From the NCBI RefSeq assembly GCF_019457535.1, contig NZ_CP080417.1, positions 3,224,001 through 3,288,000 of the forward strand: a stretch of 64,000 nucleotides of DNA, in the 5' to 3' direction. Positions 26,369-35,879 of this stretch are shown piece after piece. The notes beneath the pieces were generated by a model. That model was not told the DNA's origin. It saw nothing but the letters and a program-made list of their open reading frames with translations, and did not search any database. The position numbers and the translations under genes are program-made. Position 1 is the stretch's first letter. Every line of letters starts with the position of its first letter. Source of the DNA: Shewanella halotolerans. Lineage in GTDB: Bacteria > Pseudomonadota > Gammaproteobacteria > Enterobacterales > Shewanellaceae.

Positions 26369-27499
26369 ATGCGTCGTCTCCTATGGAAATGGCATGGCTG
26401 GCTCGGACTCTTCGCCGCCCTACCGCTATTTATCATCGCCCTAACCGGCAGTGTGCTGGTGTTTAAGAGCGAACTCGAACACCTATTGATGCCGGAAAAG
26501 GTGCTCGCCGCCAGCGAGACCCGCCTGAGTTTCACTCAGCTACTGAGGTCGGCAGACAAGGCGTTACCGCAACATGAAATTCTTGGCTGGCAGTTTGCAC
26601 CTAACGCCGGCGAGGCAGACAAGCTCTATGTCGCCAAACAGGGCACCTACGACTGGCAACTCCTGTTCGTCGACCCAAGCCAAGGCAGCCTACTGAGCCA
26701 ACCCGTCGGCCTGAGTCACTACCTGCTGGACTGGCTGCTGGAGCTGCACTACACCCTGCTTGCGGATCATCTAGGGCTAGCGGTTACCGCATTAGTATCT
26801 ATCTTGCTGATCTTGCTGTCGTTATCTGGATTTATACTACATCGTCAGTTTTGGCGAACCTTCTTCACCCTTAGATGGGGCAAGAGTCTGCGCCTGTTTC
26901 TCAGCGATAGCCACAAGATGCTGGGGATCATAGGTGCACCACTGTTCCTGATCCTAGGCTTCACCGGTGCCTGGTGGAACATAGAACACATCATCGAGGA
27001 ATGGCACGAACCTGACCCCAAGACCCTAATCATCACCCAGAGTTACTACAACAAGCAGCTGGATATGGAAGCGCTGCTGACACAGGCGACTCAGGTGATC
27101 CCAGGCTTTCAGACCCACTATGTGCGCTTCCCCGACAAGAGCTATGCCGGCATCCACCTGTTTGGCGCCGCCCAAGATCGCGGCGCGCTTCGCAGCGACT
27201 ATGGCTCTATCGTTAGTTTCGATGATAAATCCGGTCAGCTCAGTGCCAGTGTCGATGCCACCAAGGCCGGCGCGCTTTATCAATTTGTCGATAGTTTCCG
27301 TCCGCTGCATTACGGCAACTTCGGCGGCCTGGTCAGCAAAATCATCTGGTGTGTAGTGGGCTTCTTACCTAGCCTGATGGCCCTTTCCGGTTACCTGATG
27401 TGGCGCGCGCGGCGCAAACCGCAAACACGGCGCCATGCCAAGCAGCCAATAGACGCTCCAGTCAAACGAGACGCTAAAGAAGGCTTAGTCAAAGCTTGA
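26369..27499 (+). CDS. PepSY-associated transmembrane protein (iron-linked)
   Basis: The start at 26369 (MRRLLWKWHGWLGLFAALP) is chosen over the in-frame ATG at 26327 because AAAGG lies 10 bases upstream and family members begin with this WxWHxWLG pattern. The 376 residues have four membrane helices: one N-terminal, two around 150-210, and one near the end (GFLPSLMALSGYLMWRARR). Two periplasmic PepSY-like stretches lie between them. Conserved His residues (KWHGW, LHYTLL, FRPLHYG) recall heme- or metal-handling relatives. Such genes usually sit with siderophore or ferric reductase loci under Fur. The putative Fur box upstream fits. It is monocistronic here, with no TonB receptor beside it. Confidence 0.82.
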   Translation: MRRLLWKWHGWLGLFAALPLFIIALTGSVLVFKSELEHLLMPEKVLAASETRLSFTQLLRSADKALPQHEILGWQFAPNAGEADKLYVAKQGTYDWQLLFVDPSQGSLLSQPVGLSHYLLDWLLELHYTLLADHLGLAVTALVSILLILLSLSGFILHRQFWRTFFTLRWGKSLRLFLSDSHKMLGIIGAPLFLILGFTGAWWNIEHIIEEWHEPDPKTLIITQSYYNKQLDMEALLTQATQVIPGFQTHYVRFPDKSYAGIHLFGAAQDRGALRSDYGSIVSFDDKSGQLSASVDATKAGALYQFVDSFRPLHYGNFGGLVSKIIWCVVGFLPSLMALSGYLMWRARRKPQTRRHAKQPIDAPVKRDAKEGLVKA

Positions 27500-27520
27500 T
27501 TACTTAATACTTTGAGATGT

Positions 27521-27550
27521 AAAAAGCCGGGTAATAACCCGGCTTTTTTT
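27521..27550 (+). terminator. Terminator after the PepSY gene
   Basis: A 12-bp stem (AAAAAGCCGGGT with ACCCGGCTTTTT, loop AATA) followed by further T, 21 bases after the stop. The A-rich 5' side would also allow use on the minus strand. Confidence 0.88.
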
Positions 27551-27572
27551 ATGACGCCTCAATAGTGCTCTT

Positions 27573-27620
27573 GATGACACTCTCGATGACACTCTCGATG
27601 ACTCTCTCGATGACTCTCTT
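27573..27620. repeat. 12-bp tandem repeat, 4 copies
   Basis: Units GATGACACTCTC (twice), GATGACTCTCTC and GATGACTCTCTT run without gaps between two convergent genes, ending 8 bp from the stop of the small TapY2-like gene. Confidence 0.88.
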
Positions 27621-27628
27621 AGTGGCAA

Positions 27629-27940
27629 CTAACCTTCCATGGGCCAATTGTGCTCTAACATGCGGCCCTGACTGGTACTAAATGCCTCTTCTTTCTTGGC
27701 ACACTCATAGACGCGCTTCACCGTCATGGGCTTACCGTCCGTATGCAGTAACGCGGGCAGCTGACTACCGACGAGCTGCTTTTTGTATTGTGGCGCCTTA
27801 CTGGGCTGCCAGGAGAAACGCACCAGAACCTGCCCCTCATTGGTCTCAATGAAACACTTATAGTCTTCCCTCGGCTCGGCCTTGAGCGGCCCGGCTATTA
27901 CACTGAATGCCAGTAGCACCAGCAAAATTAATTTATTCAC
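27629..27940 (-). CDS. Small secreted TapY2-like protein
   Basis: The 103-residue protein has a clear signal peptide (MNKLILLVLLAFSVIAGPLKA) and a mature part of about 80 residues with two Cys (YKCFIE, VYECAK), probably a disulfide. It follows a PilY1-type gene with 81 bp between, the position of tapY2 behind tapY1 in related bacteria. I base the name on size, secretion and neighbour; the family's function in type IV pili is not established by anything in the sequence. Confidence 0.6.
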   Translation of the reverse strand: MNKLILLVLLAFSVIAGPLKAEPREDYKCFIETNEGQVLVRFSWQPSKAPQYKKQLVGSQLPALLHTDGKPMTVKRVYECAKKEEAFSTSQGRMLEHNWPMEG

Positions 27941-28021
27941 GCTATTCCTCTCACTCTTTGGCTGAGTAGCTAGGCGCTCAGCCTCTTTTAGTTAATGGTG
28001 TAATTTGCTTCTGACCACTTG

Positions 28022-31000
28022 CTACTCGCTATAGTAGTAGATCTTATGAGCACGCAGTCGGCCACCTATGCAGCGATTATCTCCGGCGGGGCAATCGTCG
28101 TCGGGTTTAACCTTCTCCATCTTCTCGGCGGCGTTACCTATGCCGATCAGATACATGTAGGCATCACCATCCTTTCCTTGCCCCCCCTTGTTGTCGGCAG
28201 GGATCACAAGCTGAGGAGTGTCTAATACCAAGTTACCCGCCTCTAGAGCGACCGACGTGTAGTTACTCGTGCCATAGTGCAGATTAAAGGGATAGAGGAA
28301 GCCCATGCCTGACGTTAAGCACTGGTTGTTACTCGCTGCTGTACCCGGCACAAAGGTCGTGAAGAACACCTGACCGTTAATGATGGTCGCCGGTGACAGA
28401 TTCTTCTCACCAAGCCCAGGAAGTTTAAAATACCACCCGCGCTTCTTACTAATAGCAATCTTGTCGGGCGCTTGATTAGCCTTCAACTTGGTCGTTTCGT
28501 AGAGGTCGCTAAGAGTCAAAGGCGCTGGCGCCTTAGGCCTGCCCGTGCCGCCGAAGGTCTGAGTCACCACGTTTCTATCTTGTAGGGTGAAAAACATGTC
28601 TTCGCGGGAGGTATCGGACGGCGCCGCCCTGTGGCCACTGCCCACCACCACGGCATCGTAAGGTACATTCTGACTCGTGGTTACCCTAGTAGTCTTGCCA
28701 TTGACTGTATAATCAACCACTGAGACATTGTTAATCATGGTCTGCGCCACAACTGGGGCCGAGTAGAAGCGACGATTCTGCAGCAGCGACTTGCCACCTA
28801 GATCGGCAAACTTAAAGGCTGACCAGCTAGCCTTATCCGCCCTTGGCATATCCATGCGCCAGACACTACCACCGGTATCGACCGCATAGATACGGTCGGT
28901 ATTGCCATCGCCACTGGCATCGAGTACCGCCACACCGCTAGGAATACTGTCCTGAATCCCTGGCAGGGCCGTGCCACCACCGGCGCCAAATTGATGGATC
29001 AGTTTGCCGGTATCGGCATCGACGATAAACACGCCACGCCCTTTGTTATCCTTAGTGCCAAGGTCTTTACCATCTTTACCCGCAGGTGAATACCCTGCAC
29101 CGAAGATGAGCACAGGTTTTTCCGTGCCGCTGGCGCTGCGAATAGTGGTCACCACTGGTGTCGACCAGGATTGTCCAAGCTCACTCAGGCCCGGCGAGCT
29201 GGCATCGATACGCCACTTGAAGCTTGGCGAATCAGGGTTGCTGATATCCAGGGCATAGTAACTATCACCACCGCGACGCATGCCGAAGAAGAGCCAGGCT
29301 TTTTCTACACCTGAGGCGCCATTTTTCACATAGGCCACTGGAGAGCCGTCGATACCATAGACTGAGTGCACGCCCGTCGGCACATTGTTTCTCAGAGCCT
29401 GAATATTTGGCAGCAGTTCATAAGGCATGAAGGCCCAGCTCTCGCTAACCTCGTTGGCAGTGGTGTCATCCTTGAACATATGCATGAAGCCATGGTTGGT
29501 ACCAACCAAAATACGAATATCCGGGCTAGACTTACTGCCAAAGTTCAATGCCAAAGGTTTAGAGTGTAGGGCATCACCCATGATGTCATTGCGCCAGTTC
29601 TTGGCGGGATCGGCAATGGTCGTCTGGTTCTTATCGTTGTCCACATCCAGCCCCTTGGCCCAATCGAATAGGTTAGTAAGCTGACTCTTATCAACACCCA
29701 TGAAATTGGCCAGGTCTTCCTGGCCACCTGCCTTCTTGGCCGCCGCCGACAGGCTGAGCGTATCCATGCCGCCCCCCAGATTACTGTAGAGGGTTCGGCT
29801 ATCGGCACTCTGCATCGCCGACAGGACGCCCCCCTTGCGCACATCGTTGCCATCGCCACAAAGCTTCTTGGGCGTCCAGTAGGAGCAGGCACTGTCCTTG
29901 ATGTTACCGTCATCACCCAGCGCTATTTTACCCTCTGCGTCCAAAACTGTCCCATCGGCGGCGACTCTGAACTTCTTGATATTCCCCGTCCAGCGCGGAC
30001 CTCTGTCCGGCAGGAACATGGAATAATAGGCATAGTTAAAAGTCTGGGTACGGTTAAAGTTGTTACTGGCCACAGAAGGCGAGGTAAAGCTGGCGCTGTT
30101 GGCCAACACCTCATTCACCGCCTGTTGAATAGAGCCCTGCAGCTTAGTCGCATCGGTGGCATCGAAATAGCTTCCGCCCCCCTTGCTCGCCACCTTCTTC
30201 AACAGATCTTCGGCATTTTTTGCCCCCTCACTGAAGCCAATGGTGTGGGTGATCACATGCTGATCGCCATCCATGTTAGGGTTTACATCTTTGCGATACA
30301 TCCAGCTTGAAAGCGCGCTCATGTAACTAGTGCTGTGCTTATCGACGCCACCGGTTAACTTCGTGACTTCCACATCGGCGGCGCTGTCTAGGGTCGGTTC
30401 CCCATCTGTGATAAAGACGATATAGGCGTTGTTCTGACACTTCTTAAAGGGGGATTGATAGGTATTTGTTCCCTTAACAAGCGCATCCTTGTCCAAACTA
30501 TCATTTTTATTGGCTCTATAAGTTACCCATCGGCCCCATGATTCATAGGTATAATCCTTATCATCATCGCCAAACTCCACAGACTTACCGGCGAAGTAAC
30601 GATAGGCCTCGTAAAGGGTTTCACACAGGGGGGTGTTCCAGCCATACTCAATATCTTTAACCCCACTGAGTAGTGTCTTTTTTTGCCCTGGCGTCAGGGT
30701 CTGAATGGCTTTGATGATGCGCCCACCGTTACGGCCATTATATAGGGTGTCATCTGGGCCATTCATGTTGAAAATTGCCAGGCCGAAATCCACTCCCGGG
30801 GTGGTTAAGATGACGTTTTTAATCGCATCTTTGGCCAGCTCTAAGCGAGTTTTATCTTCTTGTTTCTTGTTTGCATTGTGATGCCAGCGAAGGTAATCCT
30901 CGGTATACACGGTGAGCACCCGCCCGGTACCAAAGCCGGTAAGCTGCGCCTGCTCCTTGGCGGTCTTCTTGATGCTATCACTCGAACTACTGCTGACATT

Positions 31001-31570
31001 GTTATACATGATAGGCGTGGTGGGAGATCCCAAACTATCGACAGGTAGCCCCGAGGTTAATCCCTTAGCATTAAGATAATTGCCTTCCTGAATATCTTCG
31101 TAGCAATCCACCGCCTTAGCATTCAGACCATTGTTGTCGCCAAACTCACGCCAGGCACCGTTGGCACCGCTAAAGGTATACTTACGGAAGAAACCGGTAA
31201 AGATGCCATAGTCGTTCAGGAACTCCCAGGAGCTGCCGCAGCTATTGATGGTGCCTGAAAATTTACGTCGTTCATTAGGGTCATCGGGGTCGGGCAACTT
31301 ATTCTTACCCTGATCACCTTTTACGTAATAGAGCATCCCTTTCTTGCCGTTATTGTAACGCGAGCCGCCCCCAGCTCCCGGCGTATAAGGTTTATCCACG
31401 TCATAGACTTTGGTGCTCATACTGCCAGAGTTATCGAAGATGATCAGGATCTGAGGCCTGGCCCCAGTACGGGCGCTCGCCTCATAGACATATAACTCGG
31501 TATCGTCGGCCCACGAAGAAGCCGAGAGAAGACTCATGATGGCAGTCAATAGAGCAACAAAGCTTTTCAC
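28022..31570 (-). CDS. PilY1/TapY1-type pilus-tip adhesin
   Basis: I place the start at a GTG (31570) with AAGGGAGAG just upstream. This gives about 1182 residues beginning MKSFVALLTAIM, a clean signal peptide ending SSWA. An in-frame ATG at 31636 would give 1204 residues but would bury the signal. The N-terminal half has a von Willebrand A domain with MIDAS motif DNSGSMS, AYIVFITDGEPT and the later THTIGFSEG. The C-terminal half is a PilC-type beta-propeller with an EF-hand-like Ca2+ loop (DASGDGNTDRIYAVD) as in PilY1. PilY1 proteins sit at the tip of type IVa pili and govern adhesion, retraction and surface sensing. The usual minor pilin genes (fimU, pilV, pilW, pilX, pilE) are absent on both sides, so this is an isolated copy. 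Confidence 0.88.
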   Translation of the reverse strand: MKSFVALLTAIMSLLSASSWADDTELYVYEASARTGARPQILIIFDNSGSMSTKVYDVDKPYTPGAGGGSRYNNGKKGMLYYVKGDQGKNKLPDPDDPNERRKFSGTINSCGSSWEFLNDYGIFTGFFRKYTFSGANGAWREFGDNNGLNAKAVDCYEDIQEGNYLNAKGLTSGLPVDSLGSPTTPIMYNNVSSSSSDSIKKTAKEQAQLTGFGTGRVLTVYTEDYLRWHHNANKKQEDKTRLELAKDAIKNVILTTPGVDFGLAIFNMNGPDDTLYNGRNGGRIIKAIQTLTPGQKKTLLSGVKDIEYGWNTPLCETLYEAYRYFAGKSVEFGDDDKDYTYESWGRWVTYRANKNDSLDKDALVKGTNTYQSPFKKCQNNAYIVFITDGEPTLDSAADVEVTKLTGGVDKHSTSYMSALSSWMYRKDVNPNMDGDQHVITHTIGFSEGAKNAEDLLKKVASKGGGSYFDATDATKLQGSIQQAVNEVLANSASFTSPSVASNNFNRTQTFNYAYYSMFLPDRGPRWTGNIKKFRVAADGTVLDAEGKIALGDDGNIKDSACSYWTPKKLCGDGNDVRKGGVLSAMQSADSRTLYSNLGGGMDTLSLSAAAKKAGGQEDLANFMGVDKSQLTNLFDWAKGLDVDNDKNQTTIADPAKNWRNDIMGDALHSKPLALNFGSKSSPDIRILVGTNHGFMHMFKDDTTANEVSESWAFMPYELLPNIQALRNNVPTGVHSVYGIDGSPVAYVKNGASGVEKAWLFFGMRRGGDSYYALDISNPDSPSFKWRIDASSPGLSELGQSWSTPVVTTIRSASGTEKPVLIFGAGYSPAGKDGKDLGTKDNKGRGVFIVDADTGKLIHQFGAGGGTALPGIQDSIPSGVAVLDASGDGNTDRIYAVDTGGSVWRMDMPRADKASWSAFKFADLGGKSLLQNRRFYSAPVVAQTMINNVSVVDYTVNGKTTRVTTSQNVPYDAVVVGSGHRAAPSDTSREDMFFTLQDRNVVTQTFGGTGRPKAPAPLTLSDLYETTKLKANQAPDKIAISKKRGWYFKLPGLGEKNLSPATIINGQVFFTTFVPGTAASNNQCLTSGMGFLYPFNLHYGTSNYTSVALEAGNLVLDTPQLVIPADNKGGQGKDGDAYMYLIGIGNAAEKMEKVKPDDDCPAGDNRCIGGRLRAHKIYYYSE

Positions 31571-32774
31571 AAGCTCTCCCTTTCGCTGCATTATGATATT
31601 TGCCAGAGCAGACTGACCAGCGCGCAAAATATCCATTTCACTAAACCTATTACTTCAAATTTTTTTAATTTTTTAAATGACCCCCTACCCCACTCCCACG
31701 GCTCCACTCTCAACCCTAGATGACAAAGGCTATCAACCAAAGACAGACTTTCAGACAAGAGAACACTAGCCGGAAGCATGAATTTGGCAATACAAGATGA
31801 GACAAAAGTGCGATAGAAAGCGGATTTAACACGCCATCGATACAAAATGCAACATTTTTAACCAAATTGAATCATGCAAACAGGAGGAACATCGAATTTT
31901 GAATGAATAGCGGACTTAGCCAGCAGGAGTGCTATTTTATTGACACTGGCATGACCAGTTTAATAAACAAACAATCCCAAACTAAAGCAAAAACTCCAAC
32001 ATAAATTAAACAACTGAGAAAAAAGGATTTATTAGAAAGCAGGTGGCGTTAATTAAACAACTAGCCAGATGAAAACAAGATAGAGTCAGCCGTCGTATTA
32101 ATGACACTCGCTCCATCTCAGTTATTATGGTGAATATTTAATCAACAAAACCTGTGAAATATTCACTTTTTCTTTAAGATGTAAATTTTTCAACTTAATG
32201 GCTATTTAGGCCAAACATAGAAACATGAAATTAATCTAATGAATTGTTTGAGGTAATCATCTCTTATGACAATCACATTTTATGACAATCATCTTTAAGA
32301 CAACAAATTTAGAAACGATTATCAAAGTGAAATAATAAGTAAAAGATAATCCAACGCCTCAATTTCATCGGCAATGAGTCAGCTCCATCTTTAAATCTGC
32401 TCTTCCTAACTAATGCCTTTGAATAACACTCTCTGTATTTAAGGAAACAAGTTAGCAAGCCAAGAGTTGGCAACTTACAGGGTCAACCGGCTCAACATCG
32501 ACCTCGACAGCATTGGTATGAAGACAAGTTTCTGTGAAAGGCATTTTACCTTTACCCCCTAAGGATCAGATGAAGCACTGTGAAGGTCTTGTCTCTGTCT
32601 AGCCCCTGTCTCACAGAGAGGCAAGACAGAAGCAAGACAGGGGCGTCACCTTTTCACTTAGTAAGCTTTTTTACTCCGCCGCTGAGTCGTCTAGTGGTCT
32701 AGTGGTCTAGTGGTCTAGTCGTCTAGCCAGCAACTCACTAAATCACCGGGTCACCGAATCGAACATCCAGCCAC
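31571..32774. other. AT-rich gene-free region of about 1.2 kb
   Basis: No convincing coding frame occurs on either strand; short frames lack ribosome sites. The part next to 31600 must hold the PilY1-gene promoter. Near 32602-32644 there is a 10-bp inverted repeat (GCCCCTGTCT with AGACAGGGGC, 23-base loop) without a T run. An 8-bp tandem repeat lies near the right end. The composition is distinctly more AT-rich than the flanking genes. Confidence 0.6.
32690..32726. repeat. 8-bp CTAG-containing tandem repeat, 4.6 copies
   Basis: Units TCTAGTGG (three exact), TCTAGTCG and a partial unit lie 49 bp after the RND pump stop. Each holds CTAG, which reads TAG on both strands. With a period of 8, stops occur in all six frames. 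Confidence 0.88.
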
Positions 32775-35700
32775 TTAGGCGCCGCTTGCCTGCTGTTTGG
32801 CGATGGCGGTCTCGAGCTGGGCGGCAACGAAACCCGGTGAGCGGGTGCGACCCGAGATCAGCCGATACATGGCGGGGATCACCAACAAGGTCACCAGGGT
32901 GGCGAACGCCATGCCGAAGAACACCACAGTGCCCACGGCGATCCGGCTCTCAGAACCGGCGCCGCTCGATAGAATCAAGGGCACGGCACCGACCAAGGTG
33001 GTGAAGGCCGTCATCAGGATGGGGCGCAGGCGACGCGCCGAGGCGTCAAGTATTGCCTGATCCAGCGAGGCGCCCCTGTCCCTGAGCTGATTGGCAAACT
33101 CGACGATTAAAATGCCATTCTTAGTCACCATGCCGATCAGCATGATCATCCCGATCTGGCTATAGATGTTGAGCCCAAGCCCCATCAGATAGAGACCGAT
33201 GAATCCACCGAAAATCCCCATAGGAACCGTCAGCATTACCACCAGCGGGTTGATGAAGCTCTCGAACTGGGCCGCCAACACCAGGTAAGCCACCAGCAGC
33301 GCTAGAGCAAAGACCAGCATGACGCTGCTTTGATTTTCCTTAAACTCTTTCGACTCCCCCGTGTAGCTGATGCTGATATCGCCGGGTAAGATCTCGATAG
33401 CCTTGGCATCGAGGAAGTCCAGCGCCTCACCTAAGGTATAGCCTTCACCGAGGTTGGCCTTGAGAGTTATCGACTTCTGCTTATTGGTATGGCTTAGCTT
33501 ATGGGCCGAGGCGACCTCTTCGATATGGGTGATGGCATCTAGGGTGATCAGCTCACCGTTGGCGGCGCGCATATAGATCTGACTCAGGTCCGCCATACTG
33601 TTAAAGCTCTCCTCCTTGCCCCGCAGATATACGTCATACTCTTCGCCGCGCTCGATAAAGCTGGTCTCGCTGCGTCCACCTAGCATCACCTCCAGAGTCT
33701 GGGACACCTGAGCAACACTTATTCCCAGCTCCGCGGCGCGCTGCCTGTCCACGCTCACCACCAGCTCTGGGGTGGTCTCGGCATAGTCAAGATCGGCCCC
33801 CGTGACGATTGGCGAGGCGTCGGCTATTGCCTTCAGCTCGCTCGCCCACTTGAACAGCTCATCATAGTCACTGCCGCCCAGCACAAATTGCACCGGCTCG
33901 CTGGACTTGCCCCTAAAGCCGGGCAACATGGGCCGCACCATGACATCAGGGATCCCCATCAGCGCCTTGGCTACCACGGCCAGCGCCTGCTGCGCATTGA
34001 TATCACGGACCTGCCAATCCTCTAGCTGCATGATCACAAAGCCGGTTTGATCCCCTGCCCGTCCCCCGAACGCCGGCGCCTGTACGCTAAAGGATTTGAT
34101 CACGCCCTGACTAAGCAGTGGCATCAGGCGCTCCTCGACGATATCCATATTGGCCGTCATCCGGTTGTAGCTGGTACCCTCCGCGCCCTTGACGAAGGCG
34201 AAGATCACGCCTCTGTCTTCCTGAGGCGCCAGCTGCGCCGGTACCTGGTTCATCAGCAGACCACTACCTATGATACAGGTGACAATCACCACAGGCGCCG
34301 CCAAGCGGTAACGCACCGCCCAGGCCACGGCGCGGCGATACCAGGCTTCGAGTCGGGCGAAACCGCTGTCCATCAGGCGGTTAAGGGCATTGGGCCTGTG
34401 TTTGCGCTTGAGGAGCTTACTACCAAGCACTGGGGTCAGGGTTAGGGCGATAACCGATGAGAAGATCACCGCCATGGCCAGCATCACGGCAAACTCGGTA
34501 AAGAGACGCCCCACCATGCCATCCATGAAGGAGATAGGCAGAAACACCATCACCAGCACGGCGGTGGTCGCCACCACGGCAAACCCCACCTCTCTAGCCC
34601 CCTTATAGGCCGCCAGAATCGCAGGTTCACCCCGCTCGATATGATGGAAGATGTTTTCAACCACCACGATGGCATCATCCACCACCAGGCCGATAGCTAA
34701 AATGAGCGCCATCAGGGTCAGTAGATTAATGGAGTAACCCAGGTAGTTGGCGGCGATGAAGGCCGAGATCAGCGACACTGGCACAGTCACCGCAGGGATC
34801 AGCGTTGCCCTCGCCTGACCGATAAACAGATAAAGCACCAAGACCACCAGGGCCCCAGTGATATAGAGGGTGTTGTACACCTCGCCGATAGACTGGTCGA
34901 TAAAGACGGTCGAGTCATAATCCACCGACAGCTGAGTGCCCTCGGGCAGGAATTTCTGTAGCTTATCCACCTCCTCGCGCACCCGCTGCGCCACCTGCAA
35001 AGGATTAGCGTCTGACTGCGCCACAATCCCCAGGCTGAGGTTTGGCACACCGTCACTCTTGAAGGTGGAATTTTCATTCTCGGCGCCGATAAACACCCGC
35101 GCCACATCCTTAAGATAGATGGGGCTGCCGTCGCTGGCGGTTCGCACCACCAGATAATCGAAGTCTTCGGGATGCAGGTAGAGCCTGGCAGTGCGTACCG
35201 TCATCACTGTCGTGTCGTTGCGCACCTCACCGCCCGGGCTCTCCACGTTTTCGCTGCGCAGCGTATCGGTAATATCTGTGGTGGTCACCCCGCGCCCGGC
35301 CATCAACTTAGGATCCAGCTGCACATACATCACCTTATAGAGACCGCCGGAGATGTTTACAGAGCTCACCCCGGTGATCAGGCTAAATCTGTCCTCAAGC
35401 ACTCGCTGGGCATAATCGGTCAGCTGAGTCCTGTCCATGGTGCTGGAGCTGAGGTTGATGTAAACGGAAGGCTCGCCCGACCCATTGTCCTTGGAGACGA
35501 TAGGCTCATCGGCCTCGTCCGGCAGACGACGCTGGGCGCGGGCCACGGCGTCGCGCACATCGCTCACCCCTTCGGTTAGGTTCCAGTCCAGATCGAAGCT
35601 GATGGTAATGCGCGACATGCCGTTGCGGGTCACAGAGGTGATCTCGTCGATACCGCTGATCCCCGTCAGCTCATCCTCGAGCACTGTGGTGATCTGACTC

Positions 35701-35879
35701 TCCATGATGCTGGCCGAGGCGCCGCTGTAACTGGTCATCACAGTCACCACGGGGCTCTCCACATCCGGCATCTCTCGCACCGCCAGCTTGGAGAAACTCA
35801 CCAGACCAAATACACACAGCAGCAAGCTTAAGACGATCGCCACCACGGGGCGTTTTACCGACACATCCGACAGCAACAT
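32775..35879 (-). CDS. RND efflux pump inner-membrane subunit (HAE1-like)
   Basis: The 1034-residue protein has full RND length with twelve membrane helices in two halves. It begins MLLSDVSVKRPVVAIVLSLL, and TM4 carries the proton-relay acidic pair in ALILAIGLVVDDAIVVVENI. The second half contains MIMLIGMVTKNGILIVEFANQLRDRG. Two periplasmic porter loops separate the helices. It would exchange protons for drugs or amphiphiles, working with the adaptor encoded immediately upstream, whose stop overlaps this start by one base. No TolC-type outer-membrane gene is adjacent, so a shared TolC is expected. The substrate is not predictable. Confidence 0.93.
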   Translation of the reverse strand: MLLSDVSVKRPVVAIVLSLLLCVFGLVSFSKLAVREMPDVESPVVTVMTSYSGASASIMESQITTVLEDELTGISGIDEITSVTRNGMSRITISFDLDWNLTEGVSDVRDAVARAQRRLPDEADEPIVSKDNGSGEPSVYINLSSSTMDRTQLTDYAQRVLEDRFSLITGVSSVNISGGLYKVMYVQLDPKLMAGRGVTTTDITDTLRSENVESPGGEVRNDTTVMTVRTARLYLHPEDFDYLVVRTASDGSPIYLKDVARVFIGAENENSTFKSDGVPNLSLGIVAQSDANPLQVAQRVREEVDKLQKFLPEGTQLSVDYDSTVFIDQSIGEVYNTLYITGALVVLVLYLFIGQARATLIPAVTVPVSLISAFIAANYLGYSINLLTLMALILAIGLVVDDAIVVVENIFHHIERGEPAILAAYKGAREVGFAVVATTAVLVMVFLPISFMDGMVGRLFTEFAVMLAMAVIFSSVIALTLTPVLGSKLLKRKHRPNALNRLMDSGFARLEAWYRRAVAWAVRYRLAAPVVIVTCIIGSGLLMNQVPAQLAPQEDRGVIFAFVKGAEGTSYNRMTANMDIVEERLMPLLSQGVIKSFSVQAPAFGGRAGDQTGFVIMQLEDWQVRDINAQQALAVVAKALMGIPDVMVRPMLPGFRGKSSEPVQFVLGGSDYDELFKWASELKAIADASPIVTGADLDYAETTPELVVSVDRQRAAELGISVAQVSQTLEVMLGGRSETSFIERGEEYDVYLRGKEESFNSMADLSQIYMRAANGELITLDAITHIEEVASAHKLSHTNKQKSITLKANLGEGYTLGEALDFLDAKAIEILPGDISISYTGESKEFKENQSSVMLVFALALLVAYLVLAAQFESFINPLVVMLTVPMGIFGGFIGLYLMGLGLNIYSQIGMIMLIGMVTKNGILIVEFANQLRDRGASLDQAILDASARRLRPILMTAFTTLVGAVPLILSSGAGSESRIAVGTVVFFGMAFATLVTLLVIPAMYRLISGRTRSPGFVAAQLETAIAKQQASGA

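Noticed and set aside
31591..31845. 84-codon minus-strand frame overlapping the PilY1 start
   Set aside because: No ribosome site, out of frame with PilY1, and lies in the region expected to hold its promoter.
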